A program made the position numbers and the translations under genes. Under the pieces are notes generated by a model. It had not been told where the DNA came from. It did no database searches and was given only the letters and a program-made list of their open reading frames with translations. A stretch of DNA of 14,588 nt from an uncultured Aliarcobacter sp. (GTDB taxonomy: Bacteria > Campylobacterota > Campylobacteria > Campylobacterales > Arcobacteraceae): positions 1-14,588 of the forward strand of contig CANRCH010000033.1 of NCBI GenBank assembly GCA_947629065.1, written 5' to 3'. This document shows positions 6,069 to 14,504 of this stretch, piece after piece (positions within the stretch are counted from its first letter, which is position 1; the number at the start of each line of letters is the position of its first letter).

Positions 6069-9000
6069 TAAACTATATACGCTCCTTTTATAGTCGATAT
6101 TAACTCTTCAACTTTGTTTGTAACTTTAAAACCAGTTTCAAGTTCAAGGTCATTTAATTTTGTTTTTATTAGAAGTTTTAGTTCTCTTTTCCCTTGATTA
6201 TTTGCTACAAGTTCAAATAGATTGTGCATAATCATCTCATCATCACTAAACTCTAAAGCAATAGTTAAAGGTGGTTCAGCCTTTATTTCTTGCTTGATTC
6301 TAACTTTTTCTTTTTGTGCATCAAAAATAGTCTCTATTTTTAAAACACTCATTCTTGTAAACTGCTCATTTTTAGAGATTCTTACTTTAAATGCTATTGG
6401 TTCATTTAGATTAAAATTCTCTTGAAGCTCTTTTAATTTATCTTCAAATAGCATAAACTCTATTGTTCCGTGATAATCTAGGATTGAAACAATACCAAAT
6501 TTTGCTCCTTTTCTTGATATTTTTTCTGTAATATCTTCAATTTTTCCTACAATTAAAATTTGGCTTCCATCTGCAAGCTCATCTATACTTGAAGATAGTG
6601 TGTAGTTTATTTTTTCTATTTGTTCTTTATACTCATCAAGTGGATGACCTGAAACATAGAAACCTAAACTAGCCTTTTCAAGCTCCAAAATCTCCTTTTG
6701 TGAAAACTCTGGAAGATGCTCAAGCTCTACATCTATGGTTGTAAGTTCAGCACTATCGCCAAAAAGTGAACCTGTTGCCATTTTTTTTGCTTGAGAAGAT
6801 TTATTGGAAGCTTCAATAATCTTTTCAATTTGGCTTAAAAGTGCGTTTCTACTATATCCAAAGCTATCGAAAACTCCAGCTTTTGCAAGAGATTCTATTA
6901 CTCTTTTATTTACTTTACTTCCATCAACTCTTGATATAAAATCAGCTAAATCTGTAAAAGGTGCTTCTTCTCTTGCTGCTAAAATAGAGTTAATTGCAAC
7001 ATCTCCAGCACCTTTTATTGCACCCATTCCAAACATTACAACTTCTTGCCCATCAATCTTTTTTGCAGAGAAAACAAGATCTGATTTGTTTATATCAGGT
7101 GGGAATAAATCAAGATTCAGTCTTTTTACTTCATCTACATATCTTACAACTTTATCCGTATTATCTTTTTCAAGCGTTAAAAGTGCTGCCATAAACTCAG
7201 CAGGATAGTAGCATTTTAAATAAGAAGTATAAAAAGTAACTAGTGCATAGGCTGCTGAGTGAGATTTATTAAATCCATAACCAGCAAACTTTACAATTAA
7301 ATCAAAAAGTTCTTCAGCATAGGCTCTTGTGAATTTTTTTTCAACTGCACCATCAGCAAATTGACCTTTTAATCTATCCATCTCCTCTTTAATCTTTTTA
7401 CCCATAGCTCTTCTTACAAGGTCAGCTCCACCCAAAGAAAAACCTCCAACACTTTGCACAATTTGCATTACCTGCTCTTGATAAACAATAACTCCATAAG
7501 TGTTTTCTAGTATTGGTTTTAAAGCCTCTTCAAGCTCATCGTGGAAATAGTCAATTTTTGCTCGTCCGTGCTTTCTTTCAATAAAGTCATCAAGCATTCC
7601 AGACTCCATGGGTCCAGGTCTATAAAGTGCAAGAACGGCGATAATATCCTCAAAGTTTGATGGTTTTAATCTTTTACAAAGATTTTGCATACCTTCAGAC
7701 TCTATTTGAAATAGTCCTAAAGTTTCACCCGTTTGAATCAGATCATAAACGCCTTTGTCGTTTACATCTGTTAGTTTAAAATCAACTCTTTTCCCATGTC
7801 TTTGCTCTATTAATTTATTTGCTTCTTCAATAACTGTAAGAGTTTTTAATCCAAGGAAGTCAAACTTAATTAAATCAACATCTTCAATATATTTTCCGTT
7901 GTATTGAGTAGCTAGTGTATCAAGCCCACTTGGTTTAAAAAGTGGTGTTTTATTCCAAAGTGGCTCATTTGAAATAACAACTCCTGCTGCGTGAGTTCCT
8001 GCATTTCTATTTAATCCCTCTAAGGCAAGGGCATATTCCCAAACTCTAGCTGCTAGTGGATCTGTTTCACAAAGCTCTTTTATTTTTGGTTCTTTTTCCC
8101 ATGAGTTTTTTAAATCGATTCCTAGTTCATCTGGAATTAGTTTTGCCATTGCATCGGCTCTTGCATAAGGCATATCAAGAACTCTTGCAACATCTCTTAT
8201 AACCCCTTTTGCTAGAAGTTTACCAAAAGTGATAATTTGTGCAACGTTTGCACGTCCGTATTGTTGAACAACATAATCAATAATTTCACCCCTTCTACTT
8301 TGGCAGAAGTCCATATCAATATCTGGCATTGACACCCTTTCTGGGTTTAGAAATCTTTCAAAAAGTAATCCATAAGGAATAGGATCAATATCTGTAATTT
8401 GTAAACTATATGCAACTAAACTTCCAGCGGCCGAACCCCTTCCAGGACCCACAGGAATATCCATATCTTTTGCAACTTTAACAAAATCCCAAACGATTAG
8501 CATATATCCTGGGAATTTCATACTATTTATTATCTCTATTTCAACTTCTAGTCTATCTTTGTACTCTTGATGGTGTTCGGGTGCTACTAGTTTAAGTCTC
8601 TCTTCTAAACCTTTTCTACACTCAAAAGAGAAAAGTAGTTTGTCATTTTCTAAAGAGTATTCATTTTGTGGTTCTGGAATATCCATACCGTTTTCTTTCA
8701 GTTTTTCTCTTGTAAATTTAAAGTTTGGTGGAGTTGGATTTCCTAGTTTTATAGTTAGGTTACATTTATCTGCAATCTCTTGAGTTGCTTCAATAGCTTC
8801 TGGAATATCAGCATATAGCTTTGCAATTTGCTCTTGTGATTTTAAGTAAAATTCATGAACACTATGTCTTAATCTATTTGGATCATCATAAAGTTTATTC
8901 ATAGCAATACACATAAAAGCTTCGTGTGCATCGGCATCTTTTTGCTCTAAATAGTGAGTGTCATTTGTAGCAACAACTTTTATTCCTGTCTCACTTGCAA

Positions 9001-9607
9001 TTTTTAAAATCATATCATCTACAAAGTGTTGATCACCAATTCCATGTCGCATTATCTCAAGATAGAAATCATCACCAAAAATCTCTTTGTATTCAAGTGC
9101 TATTTTTTTGGCTTCTTCATAACCTTTTGCACCATTTTTAACATTTCTTTCATTTTGAGTGTTTAGGTGCCAGTTTATCTCACCTTGTAAACAAGCAGCA
9201 CTGCAAACAAGCCCAGCACTATGCTCTCTTAAGAGCTTTTTATTTATTCTAGGATAGTAGTAAAAACCATTTATATATGCTTGTGAACTTAAGTACATAA
9301 GATTTTTATATCCTATTTCATCTTTTGCATAAAGGCAAAGGTGAAATCTTTGTCTATTTGTTTTGTCGCTTAAATCTTCACTATTGTGAATATAAGCTTC
9401 CATTCCAATAATTGGCTTTATTCCTTCTGCTTTCATGGCATTGTAAAAATCTATTGCACCAAACATATTTCCATGATCGGTCATGGCAACACTTGTCATT
9501 CCAAACTCTTTTAGTTTTTTTGCAAGTGGTTTAATTTTGTTTGCACCATCAAGAAGTGAGTACTCTGTGTGTAGGTGTAAATGTGTAAATTGTGGTATTT
9601 GTGACAT
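6068..9607 (-). CDS. dnaE: DNA polymerase III alpha subunit
   Basis: Replicative DNA polymerase catalytic subunit, 1179 residues, a normal length for DnaE. An N-terminal PHP domain (about 5-290) shows HLHLHTEYSLLDG with His11 and His13, TDHGN (43-47), Glu70, His89, Cys135 and NDTH (215-218). The polymerase core carries GPGRGSAAGSL (387-396), the catalytic acids in PDIDMDF (Asp429, Asp431, with Asp433 alongside) and the third Asp583 in KFDFLGLKTLT. Also visible are a helix-hairpin-helix region (about 840-910), an OB fold (about 1020-1080) and the tail. The start ATG gives the family-typical MSQIPQFTHLHLHTEYS. It is the first gene of a run with surE. Confidence 0.98.
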   Translation of the reverse strand: MSQIPQFTHLHLHTEYSLLDGANKIKPLAKKLKEFGMTSVAMTDHGNMFGAIDFYNAMKAEGIKPIIGMEAYIHNSEDLSDKTNRQRFHLCLYAKDEIGYKNLMYLSSQAYINGFYYYPRINKKLLREHSAGLVCSAACLQGEINWHLNTQNERNVKNGAKGYEEAKKIALEYKEIFGDDFYLEIMRHGIGDQHFVDDMILKIASETGIKVVATNDTHYLEQKDADAHEAFMCIAMNKLYDDPNRLRHSVHEFYLKSQEQIAKLYADIPEAIEATQEIADKCNLTIKLGNPTPPNFKFTREKLKENGMDIPEPQNEYSLENDKLLFSFECRKGLEERLKLVAPEHHQEYKDRLEVEIEIINSMKFPGYMLIVWDFVKVAKDMDIPVGPGRGSAAGSLVAYSLQITDIDPIPYGLLFERFLNPERVSMPDIDMDFCQSRRGEIIDYVVQQYGRANVAQIITFGKLLAKGVIRDVARVLDMPYARADAMAKLIPDELGIDLKNSWEKEPKIKELCETDPLAARVWEYALALEGLNRNAGTHAAGVVISNEPLWNKTPLFKPSGLDTLATQYNGKYIEDVDLIKFDFLGLKTLTVIEEANKLIEQRHGKRVDFKLTDVNDKGVYDLIQTGETLGLFQIESEGMQNLCKRLKPSNFEDIIAVLALYRPGPMESGMLDDFIERKHGRAKIDYFHDELEEALKPILENTYGVIVYQEQVMQIVQSVGGFSLGGADLVRRAMGKKIKEEMDRLKGQFADGAVEKKFTRAYAEELFDLIVKFAGYGFNKSHSAAYALVTFYTSYLKCYYPAEFMAALLTLEKDNTDKVVRYVDEVKRLNLDLFPPDINKSDLVFSAKKIDGQEVVMFGMGAIKGAGDVAINSILAAREEAPFTDLADFISRVDGSKVNKRVIESLAKAGVFDSFGYSRNALLSQIEKIIEASNKSSQAKKMATGSLFGDSAELTTIDVELEHLPEFSQKEILELEKASLGFYVSGHPLDEYKEQIEKINYTLSSSIDELADGSQILIVGKIEDITEKISRKGAKFGIVSILDYHGTIEFMLFEDKLKELQENFNLNEPIAFKVRISKNEQFTRMSVLKIETIFDAQKEKVRIKQEIKAEPPLTIALEFSDDEMIMHNLFELVANNQGKRELKLLIKTKLNDLELETGFKVTNKVEELISTIKGAYIV

Positions 9608-9656
9608 ATTCTTTTAAATCTTTATTGTATTTTTTAGTTGTAAATTTGTTTTTTTA

Positions 9657-9662
9657 AGTATA
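9657..9662 (-). promoter_or_regulatory. Candidate -10 element for dnaE
   Basis: The complement reads TATACT about 50 bases ahead of the dnaE ATG, in a T/A-rich stretch with no convincing -35. A second candidate, TACAAT (complement of 9624-9629), is closer to the gene. The 145-base spacer 9608-9752 otherwise holds only the kinase terminator. Confidence 0.3.
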
Positions 9663-9740
9663 GAGTGTAGCTAAATTTTGGTTTTAAAGTGGTTAAAATA
9701 TTTTAAAGAGTTGAAGATTTAAATTTGTAAACAATTAAGA

Positions 9741-9772
9741 CTAAGAAGCAGATTAAATATCTTGCTTCTTAG
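9741..9772 (-). terminator. Hairpin at the end of the sensor kinase gene
   Basis: Stem CTAAGAAGCA (9741-9750) / TGCTTCTTAG (9763-9772), 10 bp perfect, with a 12-base loop holding the kinase stop codon (9753-9755). The tail on the minus strand is only moderately T-rich. Confidence 0.6.
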
Positions 9773-12299
9773 GGATTGAGATTTCAAAACAAGCTCCAAA
9801 GTAGTTTTCATTTTCGCAAGTGAACTCTTTGTTTTCTACAGATATTTGACCTTTAAGGTTTTGTTCAATTAGATTTTTGCTCATATAAAGCCCAATTCCT
9901 GTACCTTGTGATTTATGTTTTGTTGTAAAATATGGTTCAAAAACTCTTGTGATTATCTCATTTTTTATCCCTTTTGCACTATCACAAATAGAGATTTTTA
10001 CATATTTTTCTAAAGAGTAAACTCTTATAGATATTAGTTTTTTCTCATCATCAGCTAAATCTTTTAAAGCATCTTTTGAATTTGTTAGAATATTCATTAA
10101 ACACTGTGCAAGGTCATTTTCATAGGAAAAAATCTCTATATCTTCATACTCTTCAATTAAAATAATATTATGCTTTGAAAAAGATGGCATTAAAATTTGA
10201 AGAGTTTTTCTTACAGCATCTTTTACTTTAAACGCTTCCATACTTTTTTCTTGATAAACAAAATTCCTAAAATCTTCGATCGTTTGAGTAAGATATGAAA
10301 CACTTTGTTTGATATGATTTATACTATCATTAAAATCATCATCACTTAAAATATTCATCTCTTTTTTTAGTTGCATTCCAGAAGCACTAACACTTATTGT
10401 TGAAAGTGGTTGTCTCCATTGATGTGCTATATTTTCAAGCATCTCTCCCATTGCAGCCATTTTTGATTGTTGGAGTAATATTTGGTTTTTTTTCTCATTT
10501 TGTTCTATTTCATAAGCAACTCTTTTTTCTAGCTCTTTATTTGCTTTTTTAAATAAAACAGCTCTATAAATAGTTGCAAGTATAAAGAAAATTATTAAAA
10601 GCAAAACAGTAATTCTAGAGATATATTTAAAATCATTTGCCTCTTGGTAGTTTATAAATAGCCATTTATTAAAAAACTCTTGTCTTTTGACATCATCAAT
10701 TTCAAATAGAGCTTTATTTAAAATAGAAACTAACTCTTTATTTTCATAAGCTGTTGCCATATATAAATTGAAGTTTTCTTCGAGCTTTCCAGATACTTTT
10801 AATTCACCTAAAAAGTGGTTTTGAATCTCATATCCAACAACTGCAAGTGAATCAATAGCAGCATAAACTTCGCCTTTTTTTACAGCATCTAAAGCATTGT
10901 GAAGACTTGTTTGCTCTATGAAATTTATATTTTTATATTTCTCTTTTAGTTGATTAGAAGTTGCAAGACCTTTTACTACAGCTACTCTTTTATTTGTAAG
11001 TTTTGAAATATCTTCAAGAAATGGTTCATTTATATTTGTTGCAATTACAAAAGGAAAATCCACATAACTATTTGTAAATCTCAAAATATCTTCTCTATCT
11101 TTTTTTGAAGCAATAGTTGTAATAAAATCACACTCATTTTTAACTGTTAAATTATAGCTATCTTGCCAAGAGTTCGTAAGCAAAAAATCTATATCAATAT
11201 TTAAAATATTAGATATCTGCTCTACATAATCTTCAAGCATTCCAATATGTTTATCATTTCTAATTGCTTCAAAAGGCATTAAATCATGGTGCGAACAAAA
11301 AGTTAAGCTTTTTTTATTTTTTAAATACTCTTTTTCTTCACTATTTAACTCTATTTTTGATTTTGTTTGATTAAAAATAAAAGAGTCTAAGTCGATATTA
11401 TTTTGCATTAAACCCATAACTTTATATGTATTCGCAATTAAATTTATCTTCTCTTTTGAGATTTTTCCTATATTTTTTTGTTCATCAAAAACTAGTTTTT
11501 TCATCTCCAAAGCTTCAAATTTTAAAGCTTCTTTGCTTTTGTTTTGAGAGTTATATTTTGAATAGATTATATCAATAGCTTCATCTATATTTGAAAATGC
11601 ATAGTTCCAACCTTTTATAGATGCTTTATAAAAGTTTCTTACAAGCTCTGGATTTTTATCAAAAAACTTTTTTGAAGTAAAAATAATTCCTTCATAAAAA
11701 TCAAAACCATAATCTTTTGGATAGAATATTTTTGCATTATAACCTTTTTCTTGTAGCAAAAAAGGTTCATTTGTGATATATGAAAGCATTAAATCTGTAT
11801 TTTTATTTATTAAATCTTCTACATTAAAAGAGTGAGGAAGGATTTTTAAAGATGATATATCTACACTTTGACTTTTTAGCATAGCTTTAAAAGTGGCAAA
11901 ATCAAGCTGTTCACCTGTAATCATAAGTTTTTTGTCTATAAAATCTCTTATACTATTAATACTGGAATTTTCTAAAGCCATAAGCATCAAAGGTGAAGTT
12001 TGAAAAATTGCACCTAAAAGAATAATATCTTTTCCTTTTGATTTATCAATCACAAGTGAACTTGAGCTAAGTCCAAAATCTGCATTATTATTTAGAACTT
12101 CATCTGTTATATTTAAATTTTGTTCAAACTTTTTTAACTCTACATCAAGTCCTAATTCTTTATAAAAACCTTTCTCTTTTGCCATGTAAAACCCAGCAAA
12201 TTGGAACTGGTCTTCCCACATAAGTTGTAAAGATGTTTTTTCTAAATGGTTTGCAAAAAGTGAAGATATGCAAAGTATTAGAAAAATTATTTTTTTCAT
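9753..12299 (-). CDS. Orphan sensor histidine kinase with tandem periplasmic solute-binding domains
   Basis: Membrane sensor kinase of 848 residues. In order: signal peptide (1-16, ending LFA); a THI5/NMT1-type binding domain (about 20-310: LQLMWEDQFQFAGFYMAKEKGFYKELGL is typical); a second SBP_bac_3-type domain (about 328-550: LTFCSHHDLMPFEA, RVAVVKGLATS); one transmembrane helix (about 562-582); a coiled linker (585-612); the phosphoacceptor domain with His626 in AHQWRQPL; and a HATPase domain with N box Asn739 (ILTNSKDAL), FEPYFTTK (788-794) and GTGIGLY (799-805). The G1 box reads DSAKGI (773-778) where DxGxGI is usual. No response regulator gene lies in the window. By family analogy the ligands may be a pyrimidine-like or amino-acid-like solute; neither is shown. 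The minus-strand promoter is at 12330-12338. Confidence 0.92.
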   Translation of the reverse strand: MKKIIFLILCISSLFANHLEKTSLQLMWEDQFQFAGFYMAKEKGFYKELGLDVELKKFEQNLNITDEVLNNNADFGLSSSSLVIDKSKGKDIILLGAIFQTSPLMLMALENSSINSIRDFIDKKLMITGEQLDFATFKAMLKSQSVDISSLKILPHSFNVEDLINKNTDLMLSYITNEPFLLQEKGYNAKIFYPKDYGFDFYEGIIFTSKKFFDKNPELVRNFYKASIKGWNYAFSNIDEAIDIIYSKYNSQNKSKEALKFEALEMKKLVFDEQKNIGKISKEKINLIANTYKVMGLMQNNIDLDSFIFNQTKSKIELNSEEKEYLKNKKSLTFCSHHDLMPFEAIRNDKHIGMLEDYVEQISNILNIDIDFLLTNSWQDSYNLTVKNECDFITTIASKKDREDILRFTNSYVDFPFVIATNINEPFLEDISKLTNKRVAVVKGLATSNQLKEKYKNINFIEQTSLHNALDAVKKGEVYAAIDSLAVVGYEIQNHFLGELKVSGKLEENFNLYMATAYENKELVSILNKALFEIDDVKRQEFFNKWLFINYQEANDFKYISRITVLLLIIFFILATIYRAVLFKKANKELEKRVAYEIEQNEKKNQILLQQSKMAAMGEMLENIAHQWRQPLSTISVSASGMQLKKEMNILSDDDFNDSINHIKQSVSYLTQTIEDFRNFVYQEKSMEAFKVKDAVRKTLQILMPSFSKHNIILIEEYEDIEIFSYENDLAQCLMNILTNSKDALKDLADDEKKLISIRVYSLEKYVKISICDSAKGIKNEIITRVFEPYFTTKHKSQGTGIGLYMSKNLIEQNLKGQISVENKEFTCENENYFGACFEISIPKKQDI

Positions 12300-12329
12300 A
12301 AAGAACCTTATTTTTTATATTTAGCTTTT

Positions 12330-12338
12330 ATTATAGCA
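12330..12338 (-). promoter_or_regulatory. Extended -10 promoter of the sensor kinase
   Basis: The complement reads TGCTATAAT: a consensus TATAAT with an upstream TGn, about 31 bases ahead of the kinase ATG. An AAGG ribosome site follows 6 bases before the start. The plus-strand gene at 12379 would be driven from the same 79-base spacer, perhaps by TAAGAT/TAGAAT near 12342-12352. Confidence 0.55.
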
Positions 12339-12378
12339 AAGTAAGATAGAATTTCACAATTAATTTTAGGAAAAAATA

Positions 12379-12876
12379 ATGGCAAGAGAAAAAAGTATTA
12401 CGAAAAGAGTATTAAACTATATTTTTACAAGATCAAAACAACCTGTTTTATTAAAAGATTTACTAGTTGCAACAAAACAGTACAATCAAGGAATGGAAGT
12501 TGATGCAGGAAGATTAGGATTTAGGCTAAAACTTTCAAGAGCATATATTGTTTATATTATTTTAGTTTGCTTAGTTTTAATTCCTGTTTCATTATTAACT
12601 CATACAGCTTTAGCAAAAATTGATTCACATATTTCAATTGTAGGTGGAATGGTAATAACGGCACTTATTTTTATGGGGTTTAACTTTTTTAAAGATAAAG
12701 TTGTAGAACTTATGACAAAAGAGGTAATCACAAGAGCTTGGAGTTTACATTTTCCATATTTTGCTTTTGAAGAGTACTCTAAAAAGTTTGTAAAAATCTT
12801 TGATCAAGCAATGAAAGAAGAGGTTTCAAAAAGAGATTTACAAAAATATATTTTAGAAAAAATTAGTTCTATTTAA
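12379..12876 (+). CDS. Two-TM membrane protein of unknown function
   Basis: Unrecognised protein of 165 residues. A basic, amphipathic N-terminal region (1-53) is followed by two transmembrane helices (about 54-74 and 85-104) and a C-terminal cytosolic helical tail (105-165) with an aromatic patch WSLHFPYFAFEEY (121-133). With a basic N-terminus and few positive charges in the short loop TALAKIDSH, both termini are probably cytosolic. AGGA (12368-12371) sits 7 bases before the ATG. It is monocistronic, divergent from the kinase gene, and its stop is 2 bases from the stop of the convergent carboxypeptidase gene. No function can be assigned. Confidence 0.82.
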   Translation: MAREKSITKRVLNYIFTRSKQPVLLKDLLVATKQYNQGMEVDAGRLGFRLKLSRAYIVYIILVCLVLIPVSLLTHTALAKIDSHISIVGGMVITALIFMGFNFFKDKVVELMTKEVITRAWSLHFPYFAFEEYSKKFVKIFDQAMKEEVSKRDLQKYILEKISSI

Positions 12877-12878
12877 AA

Positions 12879-13703
12879 CTATTTTTTCTTTAAAACTGTA
12901 TCTAAAGCTAGTTTTGTATTCTCCCATCTATTGTGAGAATTTAGCATAACTAGCAAAATGTCTTGTTTCCCCTCTTTTGCTCTTGCAATCAAACAAGCAC
13001 CTGCTTTGCTTGTATATCCTGTTTTTACACCAATCATATATTTCTCTGTTGCTAGAAGTTTGTTACTTGTTCTTGCTGTATAAGTTCTTTTTGTATTTAG
13101 AGTTTTAAATGTATAGCTCTCTTTTTTTACAATTGCATTAAAAGTTTTATTTTTGATTGCATACTCTGTTAATTTTAATAAATCACTAGCTGTACTTTTA
13201 TGATTTGTATCATCAAAGCCACAAGGATTTTGGAAGTTTGTATTTTTCATTCCAAGTTTTTTTGCTTTTACATTCATGCCGTGAACAAATCTTTTTTTAT
13301 CACCATTTCCAAGATAAATTGCAATTGCATTTGTTGCATCATTTGCTGATTTTATAAGTGCTGCGTTTACTAAATCTTTCAGTAAAACTTTTTCACCAGC
13401 TTTTAGTCCTAAAATTGTAGGTTCGACTTTTATCATAGCAGGTGTTATGGTTACAGGACTATTCATTTTTCCACTCTCAATTGCCATAATTGCTGTCATA
13501 ATTTTTGTTAGACTTGCAGGTCGTATTTTTTTGTTTGATTCTTTTTGGAAAATTAGCTGTTTTTTGTTTAAATCTTTTATAATAATTGAGTCTAAATCAT
13601 GCTCTATTTTTTTGAAAACCTGATTTGCATTTGCAAAAAGAATAGTTGTAAAAATAGGAAGTATCAGTAAAGTTTTGATTAGTTTTTTTATTATAGTGTT
13701 CAT
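12879..13703 (-). CDS. D-alanyl-D-alanine carboxypeptidase, compact PBP5/DacA type
   Basis: Periplasmic serine peptidase that trims the terminal D-alanine from peptidoglycan pentapeptides. A signal peptide (1-25, ending ILFANA) is followed by the S11/DacA motifs: SLTK (64-67, Ser64 nucleophile), SAN (119-121) and KTGYT (227-231). At 274 residues it ends soon after the catalytic domain and lacks the beta-rich C-terminal domain and amphipathic membrane anchor of PBP5-type enzymes (about 400 residues), so it is predicted to be soluble in the periplasm. AAGG (13710-13713) precedes the ATG. It follows the methyltransferase gene by 27 bases, probably in one transcript. The family is firm; I give no dac letter because paralogues cannot be told apart here. 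Confidence 0.94.
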   Translation of the reverse strand: MNTIIKKLIKTLLILPIFTTILFANANQVFKKIEHDLDSIIIKDLNKKQLIFQKESNKKIRPASLTKIMTAIMAIESGKMNSPVTITPAMIKVEPTILGLKAGEKVLLKDLVNAALIKSANDATNAIAIYLGNGDKKRFVHGMNVKAKKLGMKNTNFQNPCGFDDTNHKSTASDLLKLTEYAIKNKTFNAIVKKESYTFKTLNTKRTYTARTSNKLLATEKYMIGVKTGYTSKAGACLIARAKEGKQDILLVMLNSHNRWENTKLALDTVLKKK

Positions 13704-13730
13704 AAATAGCCTTACGAAAATTTTATCAAA

Positions 13731-14501
13731 TTATACAATATATTTCTTGTCTAAAAGCATATAAGCATCTTTGTTTCTTAGCTTTTTTAACTCCATATCA
13801 ATATATTTTCCAATAAGCTCTTGTCTATTTTTAAAAGCTAAAGTTATTTTTCTTTTTGTTGGTCTTGTTTCATAAATTAAAAATCCTGCTTCATACATTG
13901 AAAGTCTTATATTTGTGGATATAGCATAAGTTGTTATTATTGAACTGTTTTTTGAAATATTAAAAATATCACTAAAATACTCTTTTGTCCAAAGTTCAAA
14001 ATTTACATCACTTGAAAATGCATCTTGATAGACAATATCGAAGAAATCTTCTTGAAAACTTCTAATATATTTTCTTGCATCACCTACAAAAACCTCTATT
14101 TTTATATTTTCATTTTCATATTTTTGATTATTTGAAATAGCATTTACAATATTTTTAAAGTTTTTTATATCTTCAAACTCTTTGGGATATCTAAAATTTT
14201 TTAAAGATTTAACTAAATCAAAATCAAGTTCAGGTGAAAAAATATTTACTTTTATATCTGAAAAGTTTTTTGAAATATAGTAAAGAGTTGCAAAGGTGTT
14301 GTATCCAATCCCAAAACAAATATCCAAAATATTTAACTCTTTTTTGTTGTTTTTAAAAGTAAAGGCAGGAATTATATGTTTATTTAAAGCTTCACTAAGA
14401 CTTCCATCTTCTGTGTTGTGAAAGTGTTGATTATATTTTTTTGAGAAAAGTGTGTGGCTACCATCAGCTGTAGTAACCACTTCATCTTTTAGAGTTTGCA
14501 A
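13731..14501 (-). CDS. MnmC-type methyltransferase-domain protein (stand-alone)
   Basis: SAM-dependent methyltransferase of the MnmC N-terminal/MnmD family (Methyltransf_30), which in characterised members completes mnm5U at the tRNA wobble position. It shows the family N-terminus VVTTADGSHTLFSKKYNQHFHN (starting at residue 8), the SAM-binding loop LDICFGIGYNTF (59-70), the acidic GDAR (140-143) and the family motif YQDAFSSDVNFELWTKEYF (158-176). The FAD-dependent oxidase domain of bifunctional MnmC is absent (256 residues in total). The start is TTG (14499-14501), supported by AGGA 9 bases upstream and by correct spacing of the N-terminal motif; no ATG is available nearby. It begins 3 bases after the stop of the upstream gene. 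The family is good; the exact tRNA substrate is inferred. Confidence 0.85.
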   Translation of the reverse strand: MQTLKDEVVTTADGSHTLFSKKYNQHFHNTEDGSLSEALNKHIIPAFTFKNNKKELNILDICFGIGYNTFATLYYISKNFSDIKVNIFSPELDFDLVKSLKNFRYPKEFEDIKNFKNIVNAISNNQKYENENIKIEVFVGDARKYIRSFQEDFFDIVYQDAFSSDVNFELWTKEYFSDIFNISKNSSIITTYAISTNIRLSMYEAGFLIYETRPTKRKITLAFKNRQELIGKYIDMELKKLRNKDAYMLLDKKYIV

Positions 14502-14504
14502 AAA

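Noticed and set aside
6222..7208. Plus-strand open frames within dnaE (6222-6425, 6804-7208, 6994-7194)
   Set aside because: dnaE is unbroken and highly conserved across this stretch; these are its complement.
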